Notes: generated by a model from the letters alone, not told the origin. A stretch of DNA of 64,000 nucleotides from Hyphomicrobiales bacterium (GCA_027483945.1 JAIXTM010000014.1:1-64000), one strand, 5' to 3'; shown: positions 45,867 to 54,149, numbered from the stretch's first letter. Program-made: numbers and translations.

Positions 45867-47462
45867 CTAGAGTTCCGCGTCGGCGGTAGCGTGAATCGCA
45901 ATCAGACTGCCAGCAATCTGACTGTTGGCCGTTCCGACTTGCATGGAGCGATCAGAAATTACGTCGACGGTCGGTGAGCCGGCATCGGACCCATTCGACC
46001 AATCGCGCCAGTTGGCGTTCGTGCCGCCCGGATTGAAGGTCGTGATCGACGGCGTCGTCCTCATCGTCGACGGAAATTGCCAGCTCCCGGCCACCGACCA
46101 GTTAGCGCCGGAGGGGCGAGTAGCTATCGCGCCAATAACCACGCCTGAGTTCTGTGCCGGCGCAATCGCCATGGGGAACGTCTTGGTGTAATAACGCTGG
46201 CACTGCGCCAGCACCGTAGAAGCATCCTCCTCTTCGAACGGAACGGCGACGTTGCCAGCCTTCAACGCCACGCGATTCAGATCCAGCGTGAAGTTCTGTT
46301 CCGCCGTTGTCTCGGTCCAGATGAAGACGATAGCGTTCGTCAGGCCGCCGCCGAACGTGCCACTGCAGGACGGGAAGCTCGCCCACGTGTTCGCCGTCGG
46401 CGTGACGGAAGCCAGGGCGATCACGTTCAGGCCCGAGGCGAAGAAATTGCCCGCCGTGTAGGTGGTGGATGCCCAGTTCGCGACGACGTCCGACGTGACT
46501 GTGTCCGTCGTTCCCGTATGCTCAAGGATCGCGACGCGGATCGCTTGCGATGCAGAGGCGCGCAGTCGGCCGGTAAGAATAGCCACCGCCGCTCGGAGAT
46601 CGCGGATGTTGACGCTTTCAACGATCTGGGCGACGCCAAACCGCTGAGCGCCCGCCTGGCTTTGCGTGATCCGAAGCGCGGTCGGCGCGCCGTTTTCGGC
46701 GTTGGCGAGCGTGGATGCCGCGACCGTCCCTGACTGCGTCAGGACATACCAGCGGTCATGAATGTAGGTGTCATCGGCCGAGGACGCAGCAAGTCGCTGA
46801 TTGACCTGAAACGCTCCGTTGATGAGCCGGTTGCGAGAGGGGTCGCGCGTCGGCGGTTCGATCAGCGCCCGCCCCGTGGCGCGCGTATAGTCAATGCACG
46901 CCCAGTTTCCCGATCCCAGCGACACGAGATCGAGCGTGTCGCCGGTCGCGGTGACGATGCTCGCTCCGCCCGGCAGGATAAGCGACGTGGCGTTGTAGGT
47001 GAGGGTCAACGCGTCCGCGAAACGCAGCGTCTTGCGGATGCCGCTCGGCGCCGTTCCGAATGCAGTGATGGCGGTCGTCCCGGTGACCCGAATGCAATCC
47101 GCTGGCGTGCTGGCCAGATCGGTTGTGTCGGCCGAAGCCAGATCGACCCACGAGGCTGCGAGGCCGGCCGGTAGGACGTCACGAATCTTCGCGCCCCCGA
47201 CGGCCAGCGCAAATCCGTCAGTGGTCTTGTAGAGGCCGGTTGAGAGCGCGGTCCCGAACGTCGCAGCTGGAGCGTTGACAGCGCCATCGGCCAGCTTCAG
47301 TTGACCGGTCATCGGCGCACGGCCGTCACGAGGCAGGCTGTCCGTCAGCCCTTGGGAGACATCATCCAGAACAGCATTGTACTTGTTCGGATCGATGACG
47401 GCGCCTGCGATGGCGCGGAGAATCGATGCGAACGTGAAGGTTCCGTTTGACGAGCGAGGCAC
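45867..47462 (-). CDS. Phage tail fibre/spike-type protein
   Basis: This 531-residue protein has an N-terminal region [20 protein letters not shown] and [20 protein letters not shown] that is typical of virion-attachment ends, a repeat-like middle and [15 protein letters not shown], a motif common in phage fibre proteins. The receptor-binding end is the C-terminus. The GTG start is inside a strong hairpin, and its ribosome site (AGGGG) is part of the stem. Position corresponds to gene 9 of P22. Confidence 0.75.
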   Translation of the reverse strand: MPRSSNGTFTFASILRAIAGAVIDPNKYNAVLDDVSQGLTDSLPRDGRAPMTGQLKLADGAVNAPAATFGTALSTGLYKTTDGFALAVGGAKIRDVLPAGLAASWVDLASADTTDLASTPADCIRVTGTTAITAFGTAPSGIRKTLRFADALTLTYNATSLILPGGASIVTATGDTLDLVSLGSGNWACIDYTRATGRALIEPPTRDPSRNRLINGAFQVNQRLAASSADDTYIHDRWYVLTQSGTVAASTLANAENGAPTALRITQSQAGAQRFGVAQIVESVNIRDLRAAVAILTGRLRASASQAIRVAILEHTGTTDTVTSDVVANWASTTYTAGNFFASGLNVIALASVTPTANTWASFPSCSGTFGGGLTNAIVFIWTETTAEQNFTLDLNRVALKAGNVAVPFEEEDASTVLAQCQRYYTKTFPMAIAPAQNSGVVIGAIATRPSGANWSVAGSWQFPSTMRTTPSITTFNPGGTNANWRDWSNGSDAGSPTVDVISDRSMQVGTANSQIAGSLIAIHATADAEL

Positions 47463-47495
47463 CGTCTACCCCTATGCGTAGGGGGCAGACGGTGC
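47459..47495 (-). promoter_or_regulatory. Strong hairpin covering the tail fibre ribosome site and start codon
   Basis: GCACCGTCT (47459-47467) pairs with AGACGGTGC (47487-47495), and CCCCTA (47469-47474) pairs with TAGGGG (47479-47484) around a 4-nt loop: fifteen pairs with one small internal loop. On the transcribed strand the GTG start and AGGGG ribosome site are in the 3' arm. It has no T run, so it is not a classic terminator. Confidence 0.7.
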
Positions 47496-47511
47496 AGTTG
47501 GGCTGGGCTGG

Positions 47512-47523
47512 AAGCTATCCCAC
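47512..47523 (-). repeat. Phage junction 12-mer, copy B
   Basis: GTGGGATAGCTT on the reverse strand. Its GTGGGATAG supplies the last two codons and the stop of the 92-residue gene. It lies 50 bp before the tail fibre start, upstream of the hairpin. Confidence 0.8.
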
Positions 47524-47793
47524 AGCAGAGTAGAACTTCACGCGCATCTGGCGAGCCATCGTGATCAGGTTCGCGATGGCGAAGTTCAGCGCGTCCTCCT
47601 GGACGGCGGTCAGCAAGAGCTCGACCTGTCCCGTCTCCCGAACGGTGCGGGCACCACTGATGTCCTCCTGCACGATGCCGAGGATCGTGGCCATGTTGGC
47701 GAGGTCGCACACCTCGCTCTCCAGGCCCCGGAGGCGCTGGAGCTCGTCATCGCCGGCCAAAGCTTGCGGGGTGATGGTCCGATTGGCGATCAT
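47515..47793 (-). CDS. Hypothetical phage protein, helical
   Basis: This 92-residue protein (MIANRTITPQALAGDDELQR) is largely alpha-helical with no known domain. The start overlaps the antirepressor stop by 4 bp, so it belongs to the arc-ant-like operon. The C-terminal VG-stop is encoded by the junction 12-mer. Confidence 0.6.
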   Translation of the reverse strand: MIANRTITPQALAGDDELQRLRGLESEVCDLANMATILGIVQEDISGARTVRETGQVELLLTAVQEDALNFAIANLITMARQMRVKFYSAVG

Positions 47794-48590
47794 GCGACCC
47801 TCCCGCCGCTCTGGGTGATCAGGAATTGCCCGAGGGCGGCGAGCGCGTCTTGGACGCGGCGCATGTCGCCTTCAAGCTGCTCAAGGCGATCCGGCGCCGG
47901 CTCGTCGGGATGGGCCAGATTGATCAGGTGCCAGACGAAGTCCCGCCCCTTGCTGCAACCAGAGCATGCCGCGATCGCGCGGGCGGCGCTGATGGTGAGG
48001 ATGTACTCGCTCCGCGCCCAGCCGGATTCTCCCGTGACGCGCTGGACGATGAAGTCTTCACCCTCGATCAGGTTCGACTTGGCGACCCGCTCCCTGATCC
48101 AGCTGATGAAGGTCCGTCGAGCGTCGAGGTAGCTGTAGACGTCATAAGCGCGGACCGCGTGACGAAGCGACCCGTCCGTCCAGTAGTGCCGCTCGACCGG
48201 CGGGAATGTGGCGGGATTGAGTTTTGGCGCTCCACCGCGGGGCGATGGTAGTTCCCCGCGCCGCCACGCGACGAACACGCGGATGAGCATGGCCCGCACC
48301 TGCGGGGCCTTGGGCGCGTTGGAAATCGTGGCGACGAGCAGCGCCTGCTCCTCGTTGAGCCAGTATTCCTGGACCTCCGTGACGCGTCCCTTGCCGCTCG
48401 TGATTGGCGCCGTGCGGCGCGGCGCCAATCCGAAGCTCTCGACTTCAGCCTTGTTTCGCTCGATCAGTTCACGGATCACTCGCGGCCGCTCGAAGCCCAG
48501 GCGCTCGCCGAGGTCGATATCACGGACGCGAGGCTCGCCCTCGATGAGGGATGGCGTGATCGTGGCGATGGTGGTATTTTGTTCAAGCAT
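47790..48590 (-). CDS. Antirepressor with Rha-like and AntA domains
   Basis: This is a 266-residue protein. The N-terminal half (about 20-110; RDIDLGERLGFERPRVIREL, VQEYWLNEEQALLVATIS) resembles Rha-type phage regulators. The C-terminal half has an AntA/AntB-type domain (about 145-215; VYSYLDARRTFISWIRERVA, NLIEGEDFIVQRV). Proteins with these domains inactivate phage repressors. It overlaps the small ribbon-helix-helix gene by 8 bp, as arc-ant are joined in P22. The start at 48590 is supported by AAGGA. Confidence 0.78.
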   Translation of the reverse strand: MLEQNTTIATITPSLIEGEPRVRDIDLGERLGFERPRVIRELIERNKAEVESFGLAPRRTAPITSGKGRVTEVQEYWLNEEQALLVATISNAPKAPQVRAMLIRVFVAWRRGELPSPRGGAPKLNPATFPPVERHYWTDGSLRHAVRAYDVYSYLDARRTFISWIRERVAKSNLIEGEDFIVQRVTGESGWARSEYILTISAARAIAACSGCSKGRDFVWHLINLAHPDEPAPDRLEQLEGDMRRVQDALAALGQFLITQSGGRVA

Positions 48591-48804
48591 TGCTCTGTCC
48601 TTCCCCGAAGGATTGGGTGGCATCAGAGGCGACGGGGGATGCTTCCAGGCTCTTCCCCGTCGCCTTATTCGTTTCCAGCGCACGCTCCAGAAGAAGCACG
48701 ATCTCGCTGTTCATTGAGCGGCGGTTCATGGCCGCTCGCACCTTGATCCGATCCCGCATCCCCTCGGGGAAGCGGACGATGTATTTTTCGCTTTCGTGGC
48801 GCAT
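48583..48804 (-). CDS. Arc-family ribbon-helix-helix repressor (leftward)
   Basis: This 73-residue protein has the Arc fold: an N-terminal strand (KYIVRFPEG) and two helices (MRDRIKVRAAMNRRSMNSEI, VLLLERAL). By family it binds operator DNA as a dimer of dimers. The start at 48804 has GGAG five bases upstream. An ATG at 48831 lacks one and lies inside an operator repeat. It is the first gene of the leftward unit with the antirepressor and should repress it. Confidence 0.82.
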   Translation of the reverse strand: MRHESEKYIVRFPEGMRDRIKVRAAMNRRSMNSEIVLLLERALETNKATGKSLEASPVASDATQSFGEGQSNA

Positions 48805-48817
48805 GATAGCTCCGTTG

Positions 48818-48890
48818 TGGCTGTTAGCCATAACGCATTAGTGGCTACTAGCCATGATTGTGTCAAGCGCTATTTCATGGCTACTAGCCG
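48818..48890. promoter_or_regulatory. Operator array between the two divergent repressors (three 13-bp palindromes)
   Basis: TGGCTGTTAGCCA (48818-48830), TGGCTACTAGCCA (48842-48854) and TGGCTACTAGCCG (48878-48890) are near-perfect palindromes of the pattern TGGCTA-N-TAGCCA. Start-to-start distances are 24 and 36 bp, so all lie on nearly one helix face. They are the obvious binding sites for one or both ribbon-helix-helix proteins. Confidence 0.8.
48837..48866 (-). promoter_or_regulatory. Predicted leftward promoter of the arc-ant-like unit
   Basis: On the reverse strand TTGACA (48861-48866) is followed after 18 bp by ACTAAT (48837-48842). The central operator (48842-48854) fills the space between -35 and -10, and the first operator covers the expected start near 48830. 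This is the same layout as Arc at Pant in P22. Confidence 0.6.
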
Positions 48891-49149
48891 CATGGCCAAT
48901 GTTGTTCAGCCGCAGGACAAATACGTGGTTCGCCTCCCGGACGGGATGCGCGATCGGCTGAAGGCGGCTGCGGCAGATAACAAGCGCTCACTCAACGCCG
49001 AGATCGTCGCCAGGCTGGAGGCGTCGTTCGGCGAGCCGGAGCCGACAACATCTGAGATGCTTGAAGAGCTGACGCGCGAGTTATTAAAGCGCATCCGCGA
49101 AAGCGATGCTCTGGCAGCGAAGCGCGCGGAGAGGGCGAATAAAAAATGA
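48877..49149 (+). CDS. Mnt/Arc-family ribbon-helix-helix repressor (rightward)
   Basis: This roughly 90-residue protein (DKYVVRLPDGMRDRLKAAAA, then SLNAEIVARLEAS) has the ribbon-helix-helix fold, plus a C-terminal charged helix (SEMLEELTRELLKRIRESDA) that could make a tetramerising coiled coil as in Mnt. Starts at 48877 and 48892 are both open and neither has a Shine-Dalgarno. A third operator repeat covers them. The stop overlaps the next small gene by 4 bp. Confidence 0.78.
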   Translation: MATSRMANVVQPQDKYVVRLPDGMRDRLKAAAADNKRSLNAEIVARLEASFGEPEPTTSEMLEELTRELLKRIRESDALAAKRAERANKK

Positions 49150-49352
49150 ATATAAGACAAGGTTTTAATCGCCTAGCTATCGTAGTTTCGGCGTTTCCAG
49201 CCGTTCTAACGCTGTTTTTTGCGTCATACTGGTTACTATATGATCGTCACAGCGACACTATTATTCTTATGGCTTGGACAACTACGGCCGCTGTAGCTTT
49301 GTATCTCAGCATTCGCGCCGTTGGATGGGTGATTGAAGGCTTTTCCAAGTGA
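49146..49352 (+). CDS. Small two-TM membrane protein, candidate superinfection exclusion
   Basis: This 68-residue protein has two hydrophobic segments: LAIVVSAFPAVLTLFFASYW and TIILMAWTTTAAVALYLSIR. It has no known family that I recognise. Its DNA is much richer in A+T than the surrounding phage genes, as in morons. It is translationally coupled (ATGA) to the Mnt-like repressor gene, in the place that sieA occupies in P22. Confidence 0.65.
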   Translation: MNIRQGFNRLAIVVSAFPAVLTLFFASYWLLYDRHSDTIILMAWTTTAAVALYLSIRAVGWVIEGFSK

Positions 49353-49582
49353 AACAAATCAATCACGACCCGCACGAGTTCAAGAACACCGGCAACGGTA
49401 TCTGGAGTGATCGCTGGCGAGATTTTGCCGCTGGGGGCGCGTTATTGGTCGTCGGCTGTGCTATGCTCGGTCTATGGGCTATTGCAGTACAGATCCCCAT
49501 TTGGGTACCGGCTGGCGGCGGCACCATTTCGGCAGTTGGCGCCTACCTCGTTTGGGAGGCGGTGCACGGGCGTCGAGGTTGA
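49349..49582 (+). CDS. Second small membrane protein of the same unit
   Basis: This 77-residue protein has a polar N-terminus (MKQINHDPHEFKNTGNGIWS), then two membrane segments (ALLVVGCAMLGLWAIAVQI and GTISAVGAYLVWEAVHG). The GTG start overlaps the previous stop by 4 bp (GTGA). It ends 2 bp before the convergent ejection-type gene, so it is the last gene of the rightward unit. The function is unknown. Confidence 0.62.
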   Translation: MKQINHDPHEFKNTGNGIWSDRWRDFAAGGALLVVGCAMLGLWAIAVQIPIWVPAGGGTISAVGAYLVWEAVHGRRG

Positions 49583-49584
49583 TT

Positions 49585-50955
49585 TCATTGCTGAGCTTGC
49601 GCGCCAGCTAGTGCACGGATAACGGCCATCTTCTTTTCGACACTGCCGACGGTCAGTGGGGCTTCCGCAAGCATTTGTTCGTAAAGAGGGGAACGCTGGC
49701 GGACCATGACGTCGGCTTTGTGTAGCGACCGCTCTGCCATAGCGTTGGCTACACGACGAGCGCCATAGCCAAGCAGCGGTGCGCCAGCAACCAGGAGACC
49801 GGCGGTCGGCGACGCGCCGCTCGCAGTCAATCCGGCCCCACCAAGGCCATATAACGACGCAAGAATTCCGCCGCCACCGCCTAGCGCATTGCCAATGTTC
49901 CTTGCCGCGTTTCGTGCCGGCGAGCCTCTGACTACCTGTTCGAGCGCCGCTCTTTCGGCATCATTGAAACCTGCAATGGCTTTTGGTTGAAGAAGGGCTG
50001 ACGCGACACGTCCTCGCAACGTATTGTCGAGATTGAGGCCAGAGTTGGCGGCATCGGTGCGCAAGCCCGTTGCTTCGTCGATTCCCTGGAGGGTGTTGCT
50101 GCGGGCCGCTGCGGCGTGGTTGCCACGCGCCTCCGCAAGGGTCTTTCCAGCGGCGGCAGCGGGTCCAGCCACAACATCCGTCGGATCAGGATTTTCAAGG
50201 AAGCGATCAAGCCCGGTCCGCGCACGCGCCGCGGCCATCTGGTCAGTGGGGTTATCGAAGGCCTTGCCTGCGTTGCCGAAGGCACGGCGGGCGGCTTCGA
50301 CCCCCTCGATAGTAGCGACACTGCCCGCGGGTGGCTTTTGCAGCCTGCCAAGGACGCCGAAGCTCTTGGGCGCAAGTTCGGCAATGACCCCATCCTTCTC
50401 GAGGTTCGCGGCGATAGTGTCCGCAACACGCTTCACGCCATCAGAGCTATAGACCACACCCATTTCCCGAGCGGAACTGTACCCGGCATCGGCGGCCTGC
50501 TTCAAGGCTTCTGCGCTGGGCGGGGGCACCGGTTCGCGAACAGCTTTAATACCAGCTCCGGGAATGCGCGCCGTAGCCGCGGCCGGAGACACCACGCCAG
50601 CCATTTCGGTGGCCCGCTCGATCGCTTCGTCTGTCAGACGCCCGTCTTCGCCGCGCACGGCCACCTTGCCGGCTGCAACATCGCCCGGAAGCGTGAACGC
50701 CCGTTTCACGGCGCCTACCACGCCAGCGTTGCTATCGAACCGAACGCTGCCGTCTTTGAACCGGCTGAATGGCAGGATGCCGCCGGAGTACGTCGGTTCT
50801 TCGGTCGCGGGCTGGGCGGAAGAAACAGGACCGACGCCGTCGAGGGTGCCCTCGGGAAGGACGCCCGGGGGCAGTTGCTTTTGACCGTAGCGAGCCCAAG
50901 GTCCATCGCCAACCGGCGGCGCAGGGCTGGCGTACTTTTCCCAAGGGCCGCTCAC
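49585..50955 (-). CDS. Phage internal/ejection-type protein C
   Basis: This 456-residue, Ala-rich helical protein (MSGPWEKYASPAPPVGDGPW start) has a glycine-rich hydrophobic stretch near residues 375-415 (ALGGGGGILASLYGLGGAGL). It is unknown as a family. Size, position after the adaptor and tail genes and before the immI-like locus correspond to gp16/gp20 of P22, injected with the DNA. The GTG start at 50955 has GGAG eight bases upstream and overlaps the previous stop by 4 bp. Confidence 0.6.
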   Translation of the reverse strand: MSGPWEKYASPAPPVGDGPWARYGQKQLPPGVLPEGTLDGVGPVSSAQPATEEPTYSGGILPFSRFKDGSVRFDSNAGVVGAVKRAFTLPGDVAAGKVAVRGEDGRLTDEAIERATEMAGVVSPAAATARIPGAGIKAVREPVPPPSAEALKQAADAGYSSAREMGVVYSSDGVKRVADTIAANLEKDGVIAELAPKSFGVLGRLQKPPAGSVATIEGVEAARRAFGNAGKAFDNPTDQMAAARARTGLDRFLENPDPTDVVAGPAAAAGKTLAEARGNHAAAARSNTLQGIDEATGLRTDAANSGLNLDNTLRGRVASALLQPKAIAGFNDAERAALEQVVRGSPARNAARNIGNALGGGGGILASLYGLGGAGLTASGASPTAGLLVAGAPLLGYGARRVANAMAERSLHKADVMVRQRSPLYEQMLAEAPLTVGSVEKKMAVIRALAGAQAQQ

Positions 50956-52730
50956 TGCACCTTCTCCCATGCGCTCGGATCGGCGGGATTGCCGCCCTTG
51001 AACCGATAGCCATTCTCGACCTGACCCGGCTGGGGCCCTCCCGGCGCTGCCGGAGCCTCCGGCGTCTGGACTCCAAACAGAGAGCGTTCCCGGCCGAAGT
51101 TTTGGCCATCAGGGTAGACAGCGTTCAGCTTGCTGGTGTGCCCCTCGAGAACGGCCATGGACCCCCGCTCCATGATGTCGAGCAACCGCGTGATCGACTT
51201 CTCATCAAGGTTGATCGAGCCACCTGCCGCCTTTTCCGCGAACTCGCGATCGGCATTCGAGATCTGGGTGCTGCCGACGGTTGCCTTCATCAGCGAAGCC
51301 ACCTGGGGGGCAATCGCCGAACGGAACGTCTCGGTGTTGACGATCTTGGTCGGATCGGCGCCGAACATCGCGCCGATCTTCGCCAGTCCAAGCCGGGCGT
51401 CGGCGCCCGCGCCAAAGATGCCGCCACCCTGCACCGCAGCGCGTGCCTGTCGAATGGAGTTGAGGCCGGTCACCGCCGCCCGCGCACTTTCCGCGCTCGA
51501 ATGCATGGCGTCGAAGATCTGCTTGTCAGAACCTCCACCCAAATTGACGCTCGTCGCGCCAGCTCGCTTCAGCTCCATCTGACGCTTGGCGAATTCGGGG
51601 TTGCGTTGCCCGTATTCGAATTCCCTCACCTCAGTCGGGCGCTCGTCCTTGGGGTCGGCGCGATAGACCACTCGCCCCGTGCGCGCGTCGATTACGGCCG
51701 ACCCAGGCGCGACAGACGTAAGTTGGGGCTTCTCGCCCTCCATCTGCTTCGCCAGCATGGCGAGCGCGACCTTCTTCGTCGTCTCGCTGGCATAAGGGCT
51801 AGACAGGGCGGCCACGATCCGTCCGCGGTTGCCCGCCAGGGCCTGCGCGACATTGCCGGCAGGACCGCTCGGAGCGGCACTTGGGGCGGCCAAGGCGTCG
51901 ACCACGCCGTTCTGTCCGGGCGGCATCACAAACTGCGCTTCGGTCGCGCCCTGCGCCGGCGCGTCTGCCTGGGCAATTGTCGCGCCGCCGTGCCGCGCCA
52001 GATAATCGGACAGGCGCGTGCCATTGGCATCGGCGGGATTGTACTTGCCTCCGGTCTCGATGAACTTCTTGAGGCCGCCGGAGCCCCCAAGGTGCGCAAC
52101 GGCACGCATGCCGTCGATCGTCAGCGGAACGCCGCCGATCTGCTGCCCAACCATGCGATCAAAGCCGCTCGCCTTGATGTTCTGGTCGATGTCCGCGAAG
52201 TGCCACTGCTCGGCACGCTTCTGGAGCTCAGGATCAGCCATGAACTGTTCGGGCGTCGTCCCGGCCGGAATCGCGCCAGCGGCCATGGCGTCCTGCAAAC
52301 GCGCTTGCCCGAACTGCAGTCGGCCGAAGTGACCGACCTTCCCGCCGGAGCCGACGGCGTCGTTCTTCGCGTCCCATCGGCCGCCGCTCTCGTTCTGGAT
52401 GAGCGATGCAGGAAAGGCTCCGCCACCGGCCGGCGTCGTGCCGCCAGAAGCGGGGGTCGCCGACGGTGCCGCTGGAGCACCGCCGCCGCCGCCCAGGAGG
52501 CTGGCGAGCAGCGTGTCGTTTTCGGCCTTGGCCTTCTTGTCCGCCTCATCCAGGCGCATCGTCTCGAGCCCGCCCAGCATGGCCTGCGCGACGCGCGCCG
52601 CGCTCTGCGACCAGTGCTGTACCGGCGAGAAATCGGTGCCCTTGGCGATCATCGCCTCGGCGACCTTGCGGCGTCGCGCGCTGGCGTCGGGCGCGACCTT
52701 TTCGCCGCCATCTCCCCAGATGAAGCTCAT
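50952..52730 (-). CDS. Phage internal protein with lytic-transglycosylase-like domain
   Basis: This 592-residue protein holds, at about residues 105-240, a lysozyme/transglycosylase-like domain starting FPASLIQNESGGRWDAKND. E114 is the probable catalytic residue, and AVAHLGGSGGLKKFIETGG fits later in the fold. The C-terminal 300 residues are helical. Such proteins locally open peptidoglycan during DNA injection. It resembles gp7/gp16-type ejection proteins in position, not in visible sequence. Confidence 0.65.
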   Translation of the reverse strand: MSFIWGDGGEKVAPDASARRRKVAEAMIAKGTDFSPVQHWSQSAARVAQAMLGGLETMRLDEADKKAKAENDTLLASLLGGGGGAPAAPSATPASGGTTPAGGGAFPASLIQNESGGRWDAKNDAVGSGGKVGHFGRLQFGQARLQDAMAAGAIPAGTTPEQFMADPELQKRAEQWHFADIDQNIKASGFDRMVGQQIGGVPLTIDGMRAVAHLGGSGGLKKFIETGGKYNPADANGTRLSDYLARHGGATIAQADAPAQGATEAQFVMPPGQNGVVDALAAPSAAPSGPAGNVAQALAGNRGRIVAALSSPYASETTKKVALAMLAKQMEGEKPQLTSVAPGSAVIDARTGRVVYRADPKDERPTEVREFEYGQRNPEFAKRQMELKRAGATSVNLGGGSDKQIFDAMHSSAESARAAVTGLNSIRQARAAVQGGGIFGAGADARLGLAKIGAMFGADPTKIVNTETFRSAIAPQVASLMKATVGSTQISNADREFAEKAAGGSINLDEKSITRLLDIMERGSMAVLEGHTSKLNAVYPDGQNFGRERSLFGVQTPEAPAAPGGPQPGQVENGYRFKGGNPADPSAWEKVQ

Positions 52731-53731
52731 GCGACGCCCCCGATCATGCCGTAATCGACCACCGCGAAGCCCAGCGGGTGCCGCGCGACCGCCGCCGGCA
52801 TCACGACCTCGACCTCGTCCGCCATGACGCCGCGCTCACGCCGGCCAAGGACCTCGAACTCGTAGACCCCGATGCCCAGCGGATGGGTGCCCAGGCGAAT
52901 GACGGCGCTCTTCAGCCGGCGGTCAGACATCTTGAACGGCAGCATGGCGGCGGTGCCGAAGAGGCCGCCCATGGCACCCATCGCGGCGTTTCGCTCGCTC
53001 ACCTTGCCCTGATAGGCGGCCATGTCAGCGTTGAACTTGTCCCGGACGAGGCCGGTGTAGTCGACGCCGGCGACCTGCGTGTTCGGCGTGTTCGTGAAGT
53101 TCGGCTGCGACACCTGCGAGCCGGACATGAGCGCCGTGATCTCGTTGATCGGCTGATTGCGCTCCGCCAGCGCCTCCTGGACGGCCTGACCGCGTCCGCC
53201 AAGCAGGAGCGACGTGTAGGCGTCGTTCCGCCCTTGTTCGAAATCCGAGCGCGCGGCCGAATAGGCGGCCGAACCGGGCCGGATGCCCCGGTTGACCATG
53301 TCCGTCTCGAATTCCTGTTGGCGGCGGTCGAACATCGGATCGAGCCGCTTGCGGCCAAGCTCCATGAGCCGGGCCTCGGTCGCCTCGTTGTTGATGTTGA
53401 CCGGAGTTCCCAGAAGCGAGCCCAGACGGCCGGACTGATCCCGCGCCAGCGTGGCGAGATTCATGTCGGTGGCGTCGTTGACGCCCTTCAGCTGCTGTTG
53501 CTGCTCCGAAAGCGTCTGCGTCGCCTTGTACCGCGGAACCTGTGAGGTGCCGCCGAAGCCGTCGGGTACGCCGGCAGTGCCGACCTGCTCGTAAACGAGC
53601 GATCCGTCAGGCGTGTACTGGTCCACCATGTTGATGGTCTGGGTCGCGGCGGCCGTGCCGATGTTGGACGCGCCTTGGGCCCGCGCCGTGGCGACGGGAT
53701 CTGGCGCGGGCGGCGGAGACGGCGTCTTCAT
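52727..53731 (-). CDS. Phage virion protein with S74-like C-terminal chaperone segment
   Basis: This 334-residue protein has a low-complexity N-terminus, a Gln-rich helix (ATQTLSEQQQQLKGVNDATD) and a C-terminal segment MSDRRLKSAVIRLGTHPLGI, then GVMADEVEVVMPAAVARHP, resembling the intramolecular chaperone (peptidase S74) domain of fibre and internal proteins. The start at 53731 (MKTPSPPP) overlaps the GNAT stop by 4 bp, and its stop overlaps the next start by 4 bp. Confidence 0.62.
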   Translation of the reverse strand: MKTPSPPPAPDPVATARAQGASNIGTAAATQTINMVDQYTPDGSLVYEQVGTAGVPDGFGGTSQVPRYKATQTLSEQQQQLKGVNDATDMNLATLARDQSGRLGSLLGTPVNINNEATEARLMELGRKRLDPMFDRRQQEFETDMVNRGIRPGSAAYSAARSDFEQGRNDAYTSLLLGGRGQAVQEALAERNQPINEITALMSGSQVSQPNFTNTPNTQVAGVDYTGLVRDKFNADMAAYQGKVSERNAAMGAMGGLFGTAAMLPFKMSDRRLKSAVIRLGTHPLGIGVYEFEVLGRRERGVMADEVEVVMPAAVARHPLGFAVVDYGMIGGVA

Positions 53732-54120
53732 GCGGCATTCCTCAGCAAACGGCACTCTCCCGGGAGAAGACCGAACAGGATGGCGTCCTCATCGCCAAAC
53801 CAGGCGCGGGCCACGCCTTCGGGCTGGAAGCCGAGCAGGGCGAGCGCCTTCAAGCAGGCGACATTGGACGCGCGGGCGCGGGCGCTGACACGGGCGCAGC
53901 CCAGCTGGCCGAACAGGTATCGGGCGACTTCGCGGGCAAAGCGCAGGGGCACCGGGCCGCTCACGACGGCCGTAAGCTCGGCATTGCGCTGCGACCAGTC
54001 GTTGATGATGACGGCGCCGCCAGACGGGATGACGAAGCCGATGAACGGTTCCGCCGGCGCGGCGCCAAGCGCATCGCGGCAAATCCGGGCGGCCTCATCG
54101 TTGTTCTGCGTGAGCGTCAT
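53728..54120 (-). CDS. GNAT-type acetyltransferase-like phage protein
   Basis: This 130-residue protein has a GNAT-like C-terminal half: SARARASNVACLKALALLGF and PEGVARAWFGDEDAILFGLL, the acceptor end of the fold. The acetyl-CoA loop is not clear. It lies inside the virion gene block between the gp10-like and S74-like genes. It could modify a virion or host protein. The function is unproven. Confidence 0.55.
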   Translation of the reverse strand: MTLTQNNDEAARICRDALGAAPAEPFIGFVIPSGGAVIINDWSQRNAELTAVVSGPVPLRFAREVARYLFGQLGCARVSARARASNVACLKALALLGFQPEGVARAWFGDEDAILFGLLPGECRLLRNAA

Positions 54121-54149
54121 GCCGTCACGCTGACGTGCGGCGCAGGAGA

